In this document: in pieces, positions 24,842 to 36,789 of the stretch
Layout of the letters: the number at the start of each line of letters is the position of its first letter
How positions within the stretch are numbered: the stretch's first letter is position 1
Assembly: GCA_015680685.1 (NCBI GenBank)
Contig: MNCI01030687.1
Location: forward strand, 3,229 to 67,228
From: Gnetum montanum
Taxonomy: Eukaryota > Streptophyta > Gnetopsida > Gnetales > Gnetaceae
Length of the DNA: 64,000 bases
Direction: 5' to 3'
Made by a program: the position numbers and the translations under genes
The notes under the pieces: model-generated
What the model was told of the DNA's origin: nothing
The model's database searches: none
The model's input: only the letters and a program-made list of their open reading frames with translations

Positions 24842-27319
24842 TGGTTATCTGATAGAACAAAGACTAATACCTTTTTTGGGTCACTAGAAATTGAATTTGT
24901 CCATGAAAATGCTTTCCCAATTGCTCATGACGTCTTTTTCTAACCAAGGGGCAAAAATAGAATAAGATCATTTCATTTTATTTTTAGTCAAATAGTTTGG
25001 GATATTCCAAATCCAAAAGTAATGCCCCTGAAAGGGGTTAGGGGAATTCATATTTGTCATCTAGGTATTGAAAAGTGCAGTAAACAGAATGTAGGGAGTA
25101 TGGAAAAACATCAATGAATGCATTTTGCCAAAAAATTGATCCCACTTTTGAGAGAGTATCTACTCATTATGGAATCTCAAAGGTTAAAGTGTGGATCTCA
25201 TATAGCAACATGAGATGGGGAAAATAGGTTTTTTAGGAAGGCTGATTGAGTTATTTTTTGGTTAGAGTTAGGAAGAAGCGAAGGATTGCTTTCATACCTG
25301 CAACAATTAAGCAATGAAAGAATGGAGGAGCTAGGCAGGTTGCCTAGTGGCTGCTAATTAGTGGATAAAGTACTAGGCTTTGAGGCTTAGGACATTGAGT
25401 TGGTGGATAATATGATCCATGATCTTATAATTAGAGCAGAAGGAAACAAATGAGAATAGATGTGGGATGAAGGTATATAAAGGCGATAGCTTTGCTTTAC
25501 TATACAACTAGTTGTATAGAAAAGACCAAAAGAGTCCTGCTAGATAAAGAGAAGCTAGCTTTACTAAGGAAGTCAGCTCTTGAAGACAAGTATACTACTT
25601 GGAAACCTTGCAATGCAAGTCTCTTAGTGCTCATAATTCAAAGGATCCATTTATTGAAAGTGCAAGTTGTAGTGTTCAGTTTATTCTCCTCTTTACTAAA
25701 GTGTAAGCAAGAAGAAGAATGGACACCTAATAGACGATGATACATGCTAGTATAGATACTAGCTTGGTAGGGATTGTGATGAAGATCTGAAGACATGGAT
25801 GGCTTATACTACCAAGTTTGATCCCAAGCACCTAGTTTTTTTAGTAGGGGAAACAATTAAAGTTGTCTTGTGTTCAAGTACAAATTATCCTTCCCCCCTC
25901 CTTCCCCCCTGATTGAATTTGTTCTTCAAGCAATATATAGATATTAGAAACATGATTATAGGATCTAAACATGGTGAAGGGACTTGTTGGTTTTAAGTAT
26001 AGCATTGTGGACTTTAGGATGAACATTGACATTGTAATGCTCCACTTTAGAGCTAGCATGGCTCACTAGCTATCTATAGCCAAAATTCATGTAAGTATTT
26101 ATTTATTAGCACGTATGAAAAGGAAATCTTCATTACCATGTTGGCTATATAGGGCTTGATGAAGTAATATACCCTCTTGAGGTATGCATATCTCATTCAG
26201 TACTCTATGGGGAAATTTGTAGGTATGGAGTGTTTCTACAAAAATATGATATTTCTATATCTATCTTCTGGGATATAGAGATTTCTCTTGTGAATCTTGT
26301 CTAGCACAAATCCTTAGCTTTGTATGCTTATGGAGTAAGCATGTGTTCTAATGTTGTGAAGGCAGGATGTCAAGATAAGATAGAGAATAGAAATAATGCA
26401 AGGAATACCTTCTATTTCTAACTATTTCGGCAAGTGTACCTTTTATTTTAAACTAGGGGACTTTGGAGGAGTGCCCCACTCTATTTTTTCCTTTAGTGTC
26501 ATAGTCCATCTTCGCAAGATATACAGGTCAACTGTATAATGTAAGTGGATCGATGCTACTAGAGTAAAGCAATGAAGCAATTTATGATTGTGTTAGACTA
26601 AGTTCGGAATGGTGTGAGAACTAGGAATGGTGCTACAACCAAAGACATGTTGCCAGTGTAATTGATGACAGTGAATCCAAGTCATTGTCACAACGCTTTG
26701 TTTTTGTAGTAAACAAGAGATAAAACATGAAATACATATTGCAACTCTCAACCACTAAGGTTCCAATGTGCCTCTCTGTAAACTTGTGCTCAAAGAGGCC
26801 ACCTAGCTTATAATTAGTGACCCGGTTCATTACTCATTGTCAACATCAAATGGCTTTGAAATAATTTGTTTCATCCACTACTATTTCATGAAACTATATT
26901 TGGTATGTTTAACTAGAAATTGGAATAGTTTACTCACATAGAAACTAAGATTTAACTTATAGAATTTATCATTTTTTAGTATGTGATTGGTTTCTTCTCA
27001 TGTCTTCACCTTATCTTCATTATTATCTTAAGTTTTTAGTGGATCTTATGTTTTTTATATGAATTTGAGTTTTGTTCAATGAATTTGATTTTTTTGTGGA
27101 TTTCATATTTTTCTAATGACTCTATTTGGAATTACATGCAATGCCATCATATTTGTATGTGATCCTTCAAGTGGATCCATTGCTTATTTGTCATTCTACT
27201 AGTTACCTAAAGATTTATATGAATCTATTATTTAGGAAATTTCTAAAGATATTTTCATGTAAATTCTAGGTTATTTACCTCATTCCTTAAGGTTTTCGAG
27301 TCATTTAAATTTGGTTTGA

Positions 27320-27830
27320 AAAGATGGAGGGTTGGATGTTGTCTATGCATGTTATCTATCAAATTTATTTCCATTGGTAGGATTTTTTGATTTAGCGATG
27401 GTTTCTAATGCCCTTGATATTGGTGTTTTCAATTATCGTCATGTTTTATAAATTATTCGAAAGTGGACTCTCTCTTTTAATCTAGTATCACTTGAATTTC
27501 GAAGGATTCCTTGTTTTGTTGAATCGCCAATCTTCCATTCATTTTTTAAAAAAGTTAAAAGGGATCTTGTTTCTTGAATTAAGTCAATCAAGCATTTTGA
27601 AACACTAGCTACAACTAGTGGTTCTCGTAGAATTCGATATATGATTGAGGTGGATTTTGATTTGCTTAAGCAAGAAATTCTTCTACATGTTGGCATAATT
27701 GATTATATGTAGAAGGTTGTTTATTACAATCTTTCAAAGTTATGCCACTATTATCATCAAGAGGGTTATATGTTTGATTCATATCTTTGTATGCTGCCAA
27801 AAAAAAAAAAAAAAAAAACTATGCAAGCAC
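27320..27830 (+). pseudogene. Decayed DUF4283 / zinc-knuckle reading frame
   Basis: Read on the + strand, the frame around 27460-27790 gives RRIRYMIEVDFDLLKQEI, then KVVYYNLSKLCHYYHQEGY. This resembles the plant retroelement pattern in which a DUF4283 domain ends in an R-x-x-V-E-V-D-x-x-x-P-L-type strand and is followed by YE-x-LP-x-x-C-x-x-C-x-x-x-GH. Two in-frame stops are present and the second knuckle Cys and His are changed, so it cannot be functional. A run of about 20 A follows at about 27797-27818. Such frames occur in LINE ORF1-like and LTR element gag-like proteins; a weak ttttcatggaatgtg near 28311 might recall the start of a LINE endonuclease (SWNV), but this is too weak to call. 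Confidence 0.5.
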
Positions 27831-29930
27831 TAAGCTACTACAAATACTACTAAGGTTTCTTCTACAAATGTTGTAGATTTTGCTAAGGTTTTTTCTACAA
27901 ATGATGCAGATTCTGCAATGATTTCTTTTGTTGATGTTTCAATGGTTAGACCGCCCTTTTCTTTTATTGTTGTTCAACAAAATGTACCTTTGAGAAAGGT
28001 TCCATCAAATGAATTTCAAATTAATTCTTTAATGATGAAGGGGAAACATATATTTGTTCCTAAGGTCTCATAGAAACCTATTGTTAATTCAAATTGTTTT
28101 CAAATAGTTCTTTAGAATAAAAAACATCGAGGAAATCAATCCATTGGAGATTACATGTCAAATCTTCAAAATCAACAACATGTTCAAGATATTTTAATTA
28201 TTAATAATTTCTTTGCAACTATTGATTAAGATAGGAGATAATATCTTTTGGGAATGTTGATTCTATTGACAAGGCAAGGGGCCTCCTCCCCCTCCACCCA
28301 ATGTTAACCTTTTCATGGAATGTGTTAGAATCATTTGTTCATACCTTTTGATAAAATCAAAACTGTACTTTGTTATGTCTTGGTAATCATTGTGTTCTAA
28401 TAATCCTTTTATTAATTGGGTTCATAGGTTGAATTCTTGTAACCCATTAAATATAATAGAACAATTTGGTAGTTTGTTTAAAATCATTTTGCAAAATTGA
28501 TACTTACTAACTATGATACCAATTTGTTGGAGTGTAATGGTCAAAGATTCTTAATGGAAGCTTCTAAATTGTTTTTAAGGCCAAATATGTAAGAAGTATA
28601 TACATATACACAATGGTATAAGTTTGTGTGCATGCATGTATTCCTATTGTATGTAGATGACATGGTATGGATGGTTAGCTAATGTTGCATGTGGTCATGG
28701 AAATAACAATGTTTATATATAACTAAATAACTAGAAAGTATACATGTATGTTATGGAAAAGTAAGAATTGAGACATTGGTATGTGATATTTTGTGGTAAG
28801 CAATGGTTTATATGGCTAATAGTTATGTTAATGAACTAGAAATAATGGATTGATGAATCATGATGCAAATAAATGTGGTTACCAATGATTTGTTGTTAGT
28901 TATCAATGAAAATTGTATGTTGCTAAGGGATAATAAAATTTACCTTGTTGATTACATTATTTTGGTCATGATGTTAAGTTAGAAAGTCTATTTAAGAATT
29001 AAGTTATATTATGCTCAAGCTTGGTAGCTATTATGTCATGTTGCTAAATAAGCATTTGAACTCTATACAAATTATGTTTTATAATACTTTGATAATAATG
29101 TTTATACTAAAGGAAAAACAAAATTCATTGATCTGATAAACTTACCTTGTTCTTAAGTTCAATACTCCATTCAACAATCTTATTTATAAAAATAGATTAA
29201 CTAGTTGCAAGTGGTGTAAGAAAGCATGTTGTGTTGATGATTCAAATGATATTTCCCTTTGTAATGAGGGTAGAAGAGTGTAAAGATCTATATAGATTCC
29301 ATGCTATCTTAACCATTAATAACAACTCTTATAGAACTACATTGTTCTAAATCCTTGTGAACAGTCACAAAGATATGTAGGCTTGTTGGGAAGGCTTTTG
29401 CCTCTTTGGCTTGTGCATGCACTCTTCTCTTCGAAGCAAAGGTATAAGGCTAGATGTAAGTAGCATATGATTGATCCTTCTTGTCTTGTTATGGTGTGTA
29501 TTGTATATGTGCATTTGTGTTCTAGGTCATTACGCATGTGTGATGCATAATGCCCAAGGCATTCTTGCTATACTTTTAACCAATATTTAATGGATGCCAT
29601 GACTCTTATTGTACAAGTGTCATGAATAGTATGACGTAATTCATCTTGAGTCCATCCTCTTCTTGCTAACTTGGGACTCAAGGTTGGTGTTGTACAATGC
29701 TTTTCAATGGTACCACCATAGGAAGTGGCTAAAGGACTTCACATAATTATGTATTGAGAAAACTTAAAAAGATTTATTTAAACAATTATGCAACCTATAG
29801 TACTTGGTGTCAAATTTTGATTAAGAATTTTTGGATGAAAATTTAATCTATTAAACTTAGTTCTTGGATGAATGTAGGGCCAAAAGAAGTCCCATATATA
29901 TTGTCATAAGCAATTAAACATTCTCTTGAA
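27831..29930. other. Intergenic, no gene seen
   Basis: Two kilobases of AT-rich sequence. The first 500 bases may belong to the same decayed retroelement as the frame before it. Nothing else is recognised. Confidence 0.35.
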
Positions 29931-29934
29931 ACCT

Positions 29935-30075
29935 AAAGGCCTTCCAAGGCAAGGTCCTAGGAGGATCAGTGAATGAGCAAAAGCCTAACCTCTTTTGAGT
30001 GGCTGTTTGAGTAGTTGTGCCCAAGTTTTACAACTTGAGAAACAAGCACCTTACTATCACTCCAAGTGATAGTCC
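29935..30075 (-). mobile_element. tRNA-derived SINE (same family as 34150-34311)
   Basis: Shares agcctaac.tcttt.gagtggctgtt and acttgagaaacaa.caccttac.atcactcca with 34215-34300. Read on the - strand it has an A-box-like stretch (gtgatagtaaggtgcttg) and a weak B box (acttgggcaca). No clear target duplication, so the ends are approximate. Confidence 0.55.
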
Positions 30076-30079
30076 CTAT

Positions 30080-31394
30080 TCTATCCAAATAATAAACATA
30101 ATAAAATCTAAGAAATCACCCAAATATCTCATCAACAAATATGATTTTATAAAAGAAACTTTAAGTACAAAATTTTAATATAAAAACGAATTTAAAATTG
30201 TTGAAAAGAAAGTGTTGAAGGGTCAACATCGATGCCAAGATGGTGCACAAAAGCAAACAAAGAATCAGTGTAACACGATAAAATATTTGATCGATAAGTT
30301 ACCATATATAATGAGCATTATTTAATTACTACATAACTTTGAAACGCTGAAAATTAAAATAATATAAATCATCCACCTAAAAAATAAACTATATTAATAA
30401 ATCACCATATAACATGAACTTTAATTACCACATAATCACTACATAACTTTTAAGTTGAAACACCGAAAATTAAAATAACGTAAATCATCCATGTTAAAAG
30501 CAATCTATCTTCTTAAGATGTTGAGCCTCACAGAAGATTATTAGAACTTTTATTAAAAAATCCTATTCAAACTCTATACATATTAATGGCATCTATGAGC
30601 TTTATTATTGTTAGCAGTTTTAACTAAAACGTTTTTGTACAAACTAAATTTACTTGCGTGTTCTATAAAAGGCGTAATTAAACTAAATTTCCGTAAACTC
30701 CACGCTCACTCTAAAGGCACGCACAATTTTCATAAAGCATCACATTTCGGCCACAAATGCACAAGGTAAACTAATTTCTTTCAACATAAACATTTCCATG
30801 ACCCCAAAACTCACTCTCTTCAATGAAAAACACAGCACACTTGCAGATGTTTAGAGGGAATAATTGAGAAGTTTAAATTACAATGATATAATGAAAACAT
30901 CAACAATGAGGTACCGTACAAATACATTATATCAATACAGAATAAACATATAAATACCAGAACTACATGGAGAACCAAAACAGTTATTTATATTCACCAA
31001 ATACATCACAGACGAAATTCAACCCAAACATAATATTTATTTATATCCAAGAATGTTTAAAATACCACAAATCCTACATGCATCCTTACACAACTTCACA
31101 TTGAGCGCTGGCGGAAAAAGAAACCATTTAAACGAATAAAAAATATCTTGAATAAAATTGCCAATTAGAGATGTCATTTCTGAAACTAAATTGAAATCAA
31201 CTTGAGAGAGTTCTCATCATCACAATACATTCTTGGCACTGCAACGAATATTTCTCTTAAAATATTAAGAGCATAAACATATAATTACGGCCATAGAACA
31301 CATCAAAATTGCCGTAAGAACCACTTTTGGGCCATCTAAAAACCACATGACATACATAAAAAAATTTAAACATCCTTCCTGAACCATTGTACTG
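30080..31394. other. 3' flank of AL gene, no other gene seen
   Basis: AT-rich DNA downstream of the AL stop codon. The proximal few hundred bases (about 30900-31394) are likely 3' UTR and terminator, but no single poly(A) signal stands out. Confidence 0.4.
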
Positions 31395-31575
31395 CTAAAC
31401 ACGAGGCCTTTTATGTGTGCATTCAGGGCAAACATATTTTTTTATGTTATCTGCCTTTTCTTTTGTGATCCTGACGCATTTCCCATGATACCATATATTG
31501 CATACATCACATCCTATCCAAAATTCTCCATCATCAGCATATAGCTCACCACACTTTCCACAACGATCATTATCT

Positions 31576-31630
<55 letters not shown>

Positions 31631-34600
31631 TCTTGATTTGATTGCTTAACCTCAAGGATACTGCTTGCAAAGTTCCACTCTGTTTTTTTCAAAAACAACA
31701 AAGGTGGCCATTTTAGAACTTCAAGCACAATTCGATACGCAAAGACCTAACAATTATGCAGAGTTCACACCATTAAAACATAACAGTATAATTTAAGATA
31801 TGCTGTTATTCACCTTAGCTGAGCCAGATTTACTTTTAGAACTGCTGTCCCCAGTTCCAGACCTTTCCTTTGTTTGTTTCTTTGCAGATCCAGAAACAAC
31901 TTCAAAAATGGTTGGAAGTTCATTTATCATATTGAATAATCGCATTCTGCAAGCAAGTAATGTGTCAAATTGACAAAGCAAATGCAAATATGAAAGTTAT
32001 CTTTTTAAAAATACTTTAAGAAAAATATATCAAAGTAACGCTAATATAGCCATCCATTTCAGAAGAGAAACGCATTTAATGGGTGTTGTATTTCTATTTG
32101 AAAATAAATAATAAGCATAAACGATAAGTATTGGATCTCTTGCCTATCATTTTTATCAAGGCCAAATCTTGCACCGTAATAAACTGCAATAGCCATCAGC
32201 CAGGCATCACTATGGACTGCAACCAATGAAAGCCAATCACTCTCCTTCATCCCATCCCTTGCAAAATTTATTCCTAAAGCAGGTTCTGGAAGTTCAGGAG
32301 GCACTTCTTCTACAGGTATATTAACTTCCCATGTTTCATTTGGATGGCCATAAAGGCACAAGTTTTCCTTTTCTGAAACATATGAAAAATTAGAACACAA
32401 GCAAGAGAGAATGATAAATAGTAAGTAGATGGTACATGAACAAAATGACACATTAAACTTTTTTCTGTACAGACATGTCAAACACACAAAATAAACAGAT
32501 CCTAAACCAAGCATAAATTCAAGAAAAAACTTGAAATATATCATGTACAGGTGCTGGAACTTGAATATAAAAGTTGAAACTATTCAACTCATTATTGTTA
32601 AAACTACTAGGTTAGCAACATATGGCTACGAAAACATTGAACATAGCTCATCTTTAGAAAGCATAATTATGTTACCACTTGTAGCCTACTAAGTTAGGAT
32701 GTTTAGATAGTTCTGCAACTTTTAAGTAAGAGATATGAGTTCAACTTCTTAGATAAAAAATAGATCACATCAGAATATAACAAATCTCTAACATGTAGTC
32801 AACTTTTAACCAGAGTGTTGCATATACATATCGAACTAATTTTAGCCAGGAAAACATATTTCTCATCTAAAGAATAATTAAATTAAAAGAACTAAAGAAC
32901 ATGAGACACCCACATAAAAGCCATTAAAGGAACAGACTACATATAAAAGTCCATGAATCCAATAACTAATAGAGTAGCATGATGCTAAAATAGTAACAGA
33001 AAAATTCACATGTGAAGGCCTACCTGGGTCACACTGTTGATAGAACTCTTGAACATCTGCAAAAAACCGTCAACGACATTTAGTGTAACTCAACTAAAAA
33101 TACATCTAAATTATGTTTGGAATTATTAAGATAATAAATCAATTTCAATAGAAATAATGAAATCAGAATAAGCATTATGACACATTCTTACTTGTATGCT
33201 TAAAATGTTGTTTAAGAAAGGATTTAAAGTAAAATTTATACAGTAAATAAAAAAAAAACCAATATGATAAGCTAGATGAAACTACAATTCTATCAACAAA
33301 ATTTCAGGAATATACCAAGTTAGCTAGTCTTATAACAAAAAATAAAAGTAAAAATTAAGTCATTTTTAATAATTTGTGCATATCAAAATGAACTGAAAAT
33401 ACCATGATGAATGAGTTGGACTTCTTTGGTATAGATGAGGGACCAATCCCGACCTGACAGTTAACCACCAATAAAGGAACAGACTGATCCGGTGATTGGG
33501 TTTCATTTTACTTTTGTTTTTGTTGTACTTCTCAATTTTGGTGGTAGAAAGCTTAATTTCAACATGTTGCCATCTTTGCTAACTTATGGGAAATATATTG
33601 AAACAAATTATCTTCCAGTTACAGCAAACCTCCTATCTGTACAAATTCTATGGAATCAAGTGAATAAGCATACAGCATATAAATGGTTAAGAAACTCTCT
33701 ATTCCTACAAAATTCAAAAGGCTTATTTTCCTGAATTCTATAAAATTCCAATTTCAATAAAACTATCTTGGTTTCTGCCATGTGATGCATAAAATACATA
33801 ACCTTGCTAGCCTCCATATTTCAATTATAAATAGGATGGATTTAATTATACCACATTAAAAAGAATGGGATTTACTTTTAAAAATGGCTTTCTTCATATA
33901 TCTATTCGTAGATATGCATATTGAACTAAACCAAAAATAAACATGTAACAGATATTCTCTTTGTTTTCCATGAATAAACATATAGTACAAAGAAAGATAT
34001 CATCTAAAAGTCATCCTTCAAAAAATCTAATTTTACCATCATAATTACGATTACAACACTAAAGCCTTGATAGAATATGTTTTTGAGGTAAGCTTCATTA
34101 ACCCATCTCATTCATAATTGTCACATGTTAATTCCTTGAATCTCTCTAAAGGATCATCACCCTGAGCCTCAATACTCATCCTACCAGGTCCCCAGAGGGT
34201 TGGTGGATAGGCTAAAGCCTAACTTCTTTGAGTGGCTGTTCCCAGGCTTAAACCCATGTCTTCAGACTTGAGAAACAAACACCTTACCATCACTCCAAAT
34301 GAGGGCCCTCACTTGAATCTCTCTAATGTCTATTTATTTTTTATCATTGACATGGAAAAACTTAAAACAGCACAACGGATCCACCGTTTCGGTCTAATTT
34401 CGCTCAAGAGACCATTCTTGAAGAGTTAGAAACTCTGGAAATTCAAACTAGTGATAATTGACGAATAAAGCAATTCTCAATACAGGCTACAGTTTTTCCG
34501 GCCATAACTGCAAAAAAGAAATATCCTGCATTCAACACGATCAAAAACCTATACATAAATAGAGAGAAAAGAGTGCTATAAAATAATACGCAGATACAAT

Positions 34601-35196
34601 TTTTTAATGAAAAAAAAAGGCTACAAATCGGCTCGCAATACCAACAACAAATATAAAGAACCACAAATCTGCAACGTTCAACGACTCAGAAAGAAACGGA
34701 AAAGGCTATTCACAAAATTTGAAAACAAAAAATCCAAACTTCTACAAGCCAAACTAATCGAAACTCAACAATTTTTGAAACCAGAGAAAAGAAAACGCGA
34801 GAAAGAGAGAAAGAGAAAAAGACGGAAGCCGCGGCCAGGTATGAATGAAAATACCGAACCGAAATGAGTCACAAAATTAAATCATCCAAAAGAAAACAAA
34901 AAACAAAATTTTCTACAACCGCATAGAAATCCAATGTTCAAAAGAAAAAAAAATCGCAACCACAACAAAAAAATTTTCCAGAACTATATAAACGAAGCAA
35001 AACTTTAAAAGAATCGCACTCAAAACAAAAAGAAAAAGACACTAACCGAAGCGAAATGAAACAAAACGCGAGAAGGTGAATACATACCAGTGGTGAGGGC
35101 TTTGATAATAGCGGTGCGGCGTGCTCGGTAATCCTTGAAAATTTCATCCAATTTTCCGCGGCCGTTGTTGTTCGAGCCGGACCGAGAGCGCTCCAT
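31395..35196 (-). CDS. ALFIN-LIKE (AL) PHD-finger protein
   Basis: Nuclear reader of histone H3K4me3 found only in plants. Exons in reading order: 35196-35088, 33056-33024 (33 nt), 32372-32144, 31946-31814, 31679-31395, giving 262 aa, a normal family length. The N-terminal Alfin (DUF3594) domain is about residues 10-140: [90 protein letters not shown] Ser/Lys linker and an acidic run of 17 Glu (187-203) follow. The PHD finger is C4HC3: Cys208, 211, 225, 228, His233, Cys236, 252, 255, with Tyr215 and Trp231 as likely methyl-lysine cage residues. The start is the first in-frame ATG; the frame remains open upstream without an ATG, and the Alfin motif begins soon after. Intron 3 uses a GC donor. 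No break is seen; likely functional. Confidence 0.95.
31569..31629 (-). repeat. Trinucleotide repeat coding for Glu tract
   Basis: Mixed GAA/GAG codons coding 17 consecutive Glu between the Alfin domain and PHD finger of the AL protein. The GAG block is uninterrupted and could vary in length between individuals. Confidence 0.9.
31947..32143 (-). other. GC-AG intron of AL gene
   Basis: The exon ends AAAAATGATAG and the intron begins GCAAGAGATCC. The acceptor is ttgcttgcag. GATAG/GCAAGA fits the consensus of GC-type U2 donors. Splicing here restores the family sequence [12 protein letters not shown]. No GT nearby keeps frame. Confidence 0.85.
34150..34311 (-). mobile_element. tRNA-derived SINE in intron 1 of AL gene
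   Basis: 162 bp flanked by a perfect 15-bp target duplication CTTGAATCTCTCTAA at 34135-34149 and 34312-34326. On the - strand, an A-box-like gtgatggtaaggtgtttg and a B-box-like gggtttaagcctgg lie at tRNA-like spacing. It has the same orientation as the AL gene and is deep in the 2-kb first intron. Confidence 0.85.
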
Positions 35197-35470
35197 TCTC
35201 GGGCGTTGCTTAACAACAACTTCTACTCGTAACAGCAGCAGAACCAGCAGCAATACTGAGCACGCTCTAAAAACAGAAAAACAAAAAAACAAAAAGCAAA
35301 AACGCACAACAAATCTCGCGCTCGCTCGCTCGCTTTACACTTATTTGCTGTGACTCCACGGAAAGAGAAAAACAATTGGCAACAATAGCCGCAACAAGTA
35401 CAGTCACAAAATAAAAAGATTTTATTTTTGACAATGCAGTGCGAAATTTGATGCCGTGTTTTGGTTAAAG
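35197..35470 (-). promoter_or_regulatory. 5' leader and promoter region of AL gene
   Basis: Sequence upstream of the AL start. It includes a (GAGC)n block on the - strand at about 35320-35335, like GA-rich plant promoter elements. No TATA box is convincing. Confidence 0.4.
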
Positions 35471-35854
35471 GAAAAGATAGATCCGAACATAGAGATCAGA
35501 TATGAAAAGAAAGAAAAATCGAACGCAAGAAAAAAAGAAAAAACAAAAACACCACGTTTCGTTTCGTTCTCTGGCGCGCTGCAACCAAATTGAATGCCAA
35601 TTCAAAGAAGGAAAAGAAGGTAAAAACAAAGACAGAGACAAGGCGCAACTCTGAAAAACAAGGAATGAATGAAAACGAAGGAACAACGGATGGATGGATG
35701 AATGGATACAATCACGCCTGCTTCGATTCAATTGCTGGTTCAGGCTTTGATATAGCGGCTTTTAGCGGCCATGTTCTGTGTTCTTGTTAGGTTTTTTGTT
35801 TTTTTTTTCCTCCCTAATTATTTTGGTGGCATCGATCTACCGTTTTGTTTTCCC
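35471..35854. other. Upstream flank of AL gene, no gene seen
   Basis: AT- and purine-rich sequence with short open stretches on both strands that lack domains. Confidence 0.35.
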
Positions 35855-36450
35855 TTTGTAATTAATGGTTTTTCATGTTTTCGCTTGTTCTGCGGCTGCC
35901 TTATCTGCCTATGCTTAAAATAACTGTTTGCCCACATGCTCATGATCATTAGGGGCCTACCTTTGATATAGCACCGTGGAAAATAGGGTTTCTAGGTGCT
36001 TAAAGCTTGCTCCGGGCAATGTGGGGGACAAGCATACACTAACTTTTTTGTGAACATTCCCGGAGGTGGTAAGTATAAGTGGGTTGTTTTCTAAGGTTTT
36101 TGCTTTAATTGTTTGTATTTTAATGGTAATTATTTGTATTTTAATGGTTTTTCACATTTTTGCTTGTTCTTTGGTGCATTACCTACAGGTAACCTTTTGC
36201 CTAGTAGTAAGACTCTTAATTTCAAAGCTCCAAGTTATGGGTTTGATTTTGGTGGGCAAATGTTGAGTTATAAAGTTTTAATGGGATTATATTTTGATAT
36301 AGCATAGTCAAAAATAAGGTTTTGGTGCTTAAAGCTTGCTTTGATCAATGTGGGGAACAAGCAAAAACTTGCATCTCCATGAACATGTGAGGAGGGGGTA
36401 AGGATAAGTGGGTTATTTTATTAAATTTTTTCTTTAATTATTTGTATTAT
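35855..36450. repeat. Imperfect direct repeat pair of unknown type
   Basis: Two related segments (about 35855-36110 and 36115-36450) share aatggtttttca, gcttgttct, gatatagca, tgcttaaagcttgct, caatgtgggg.acaagca and taagtgggtt. The second contains a decayed SINE-like insert (about 36190-36300: tgcctagtagtaagactc as A box, gggtttgatttt as B box). Confidence 0.6.
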
Positions 36451-36789
36451 CTTCATCAAAGAACTTAAGAAGTTATTAAGATCTATAATTTGTTGGTTAA
36501 AATATGTGAGTTGCATTCATCTTTGTCTTGGTACTTTTATACCATCTATGAAGGGCTAACTATAGCTAACAATTTGATAATGATTTACTTTGAGGAGTGT
36601 GGCGACCAAAAACATCGACGATTGGAACACTTAGAGGTCCACGGGCACATAGCCTAACCCCGCATTCGCGTGAGGGCTTGCTGGAGGCAGAGACGAGGTG
36701 CCCTGAATGATCTTACCAATCGAACAGGGACTTATTGGATGTAACCAAGGTGCAGTGTGGTTAGTTGTGATGTTAATGCAAAATGATGT
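36451..36789. other. Unassigned sequence before the hairpin array
   Basis: AT-rich to 36590, then a more GC-rich stretch (tggcgaccaaaaacatcg, ccgcattcgcgtgagggc) that could be the edge of the repeat holding the hairpin array. No gene. Confidence 0.35.

Larger units (their letters stand above)
24102..27300. other. Intergenic, no gene seen apart from short tandem repeats
   Basis: About 3.2 kb of unassigned sequence. The 82-codon open stretch at 25492-25740 has no recognisable domain. Short tandem duplications lie at 24612-24687 and 24780-24841. Confidence 0.4.

Noticed and set aside
35020-35307. Upstream in-frame extension of AL exon 1 with a hydrophobic stretch like a signal peptide
   Set aside because: It has no ATG, only GTG, and AL proteins are nuclear. 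The first ATG at 35196 fits the family start, and the hydrophobic run comes from T-rich 5' UTR.
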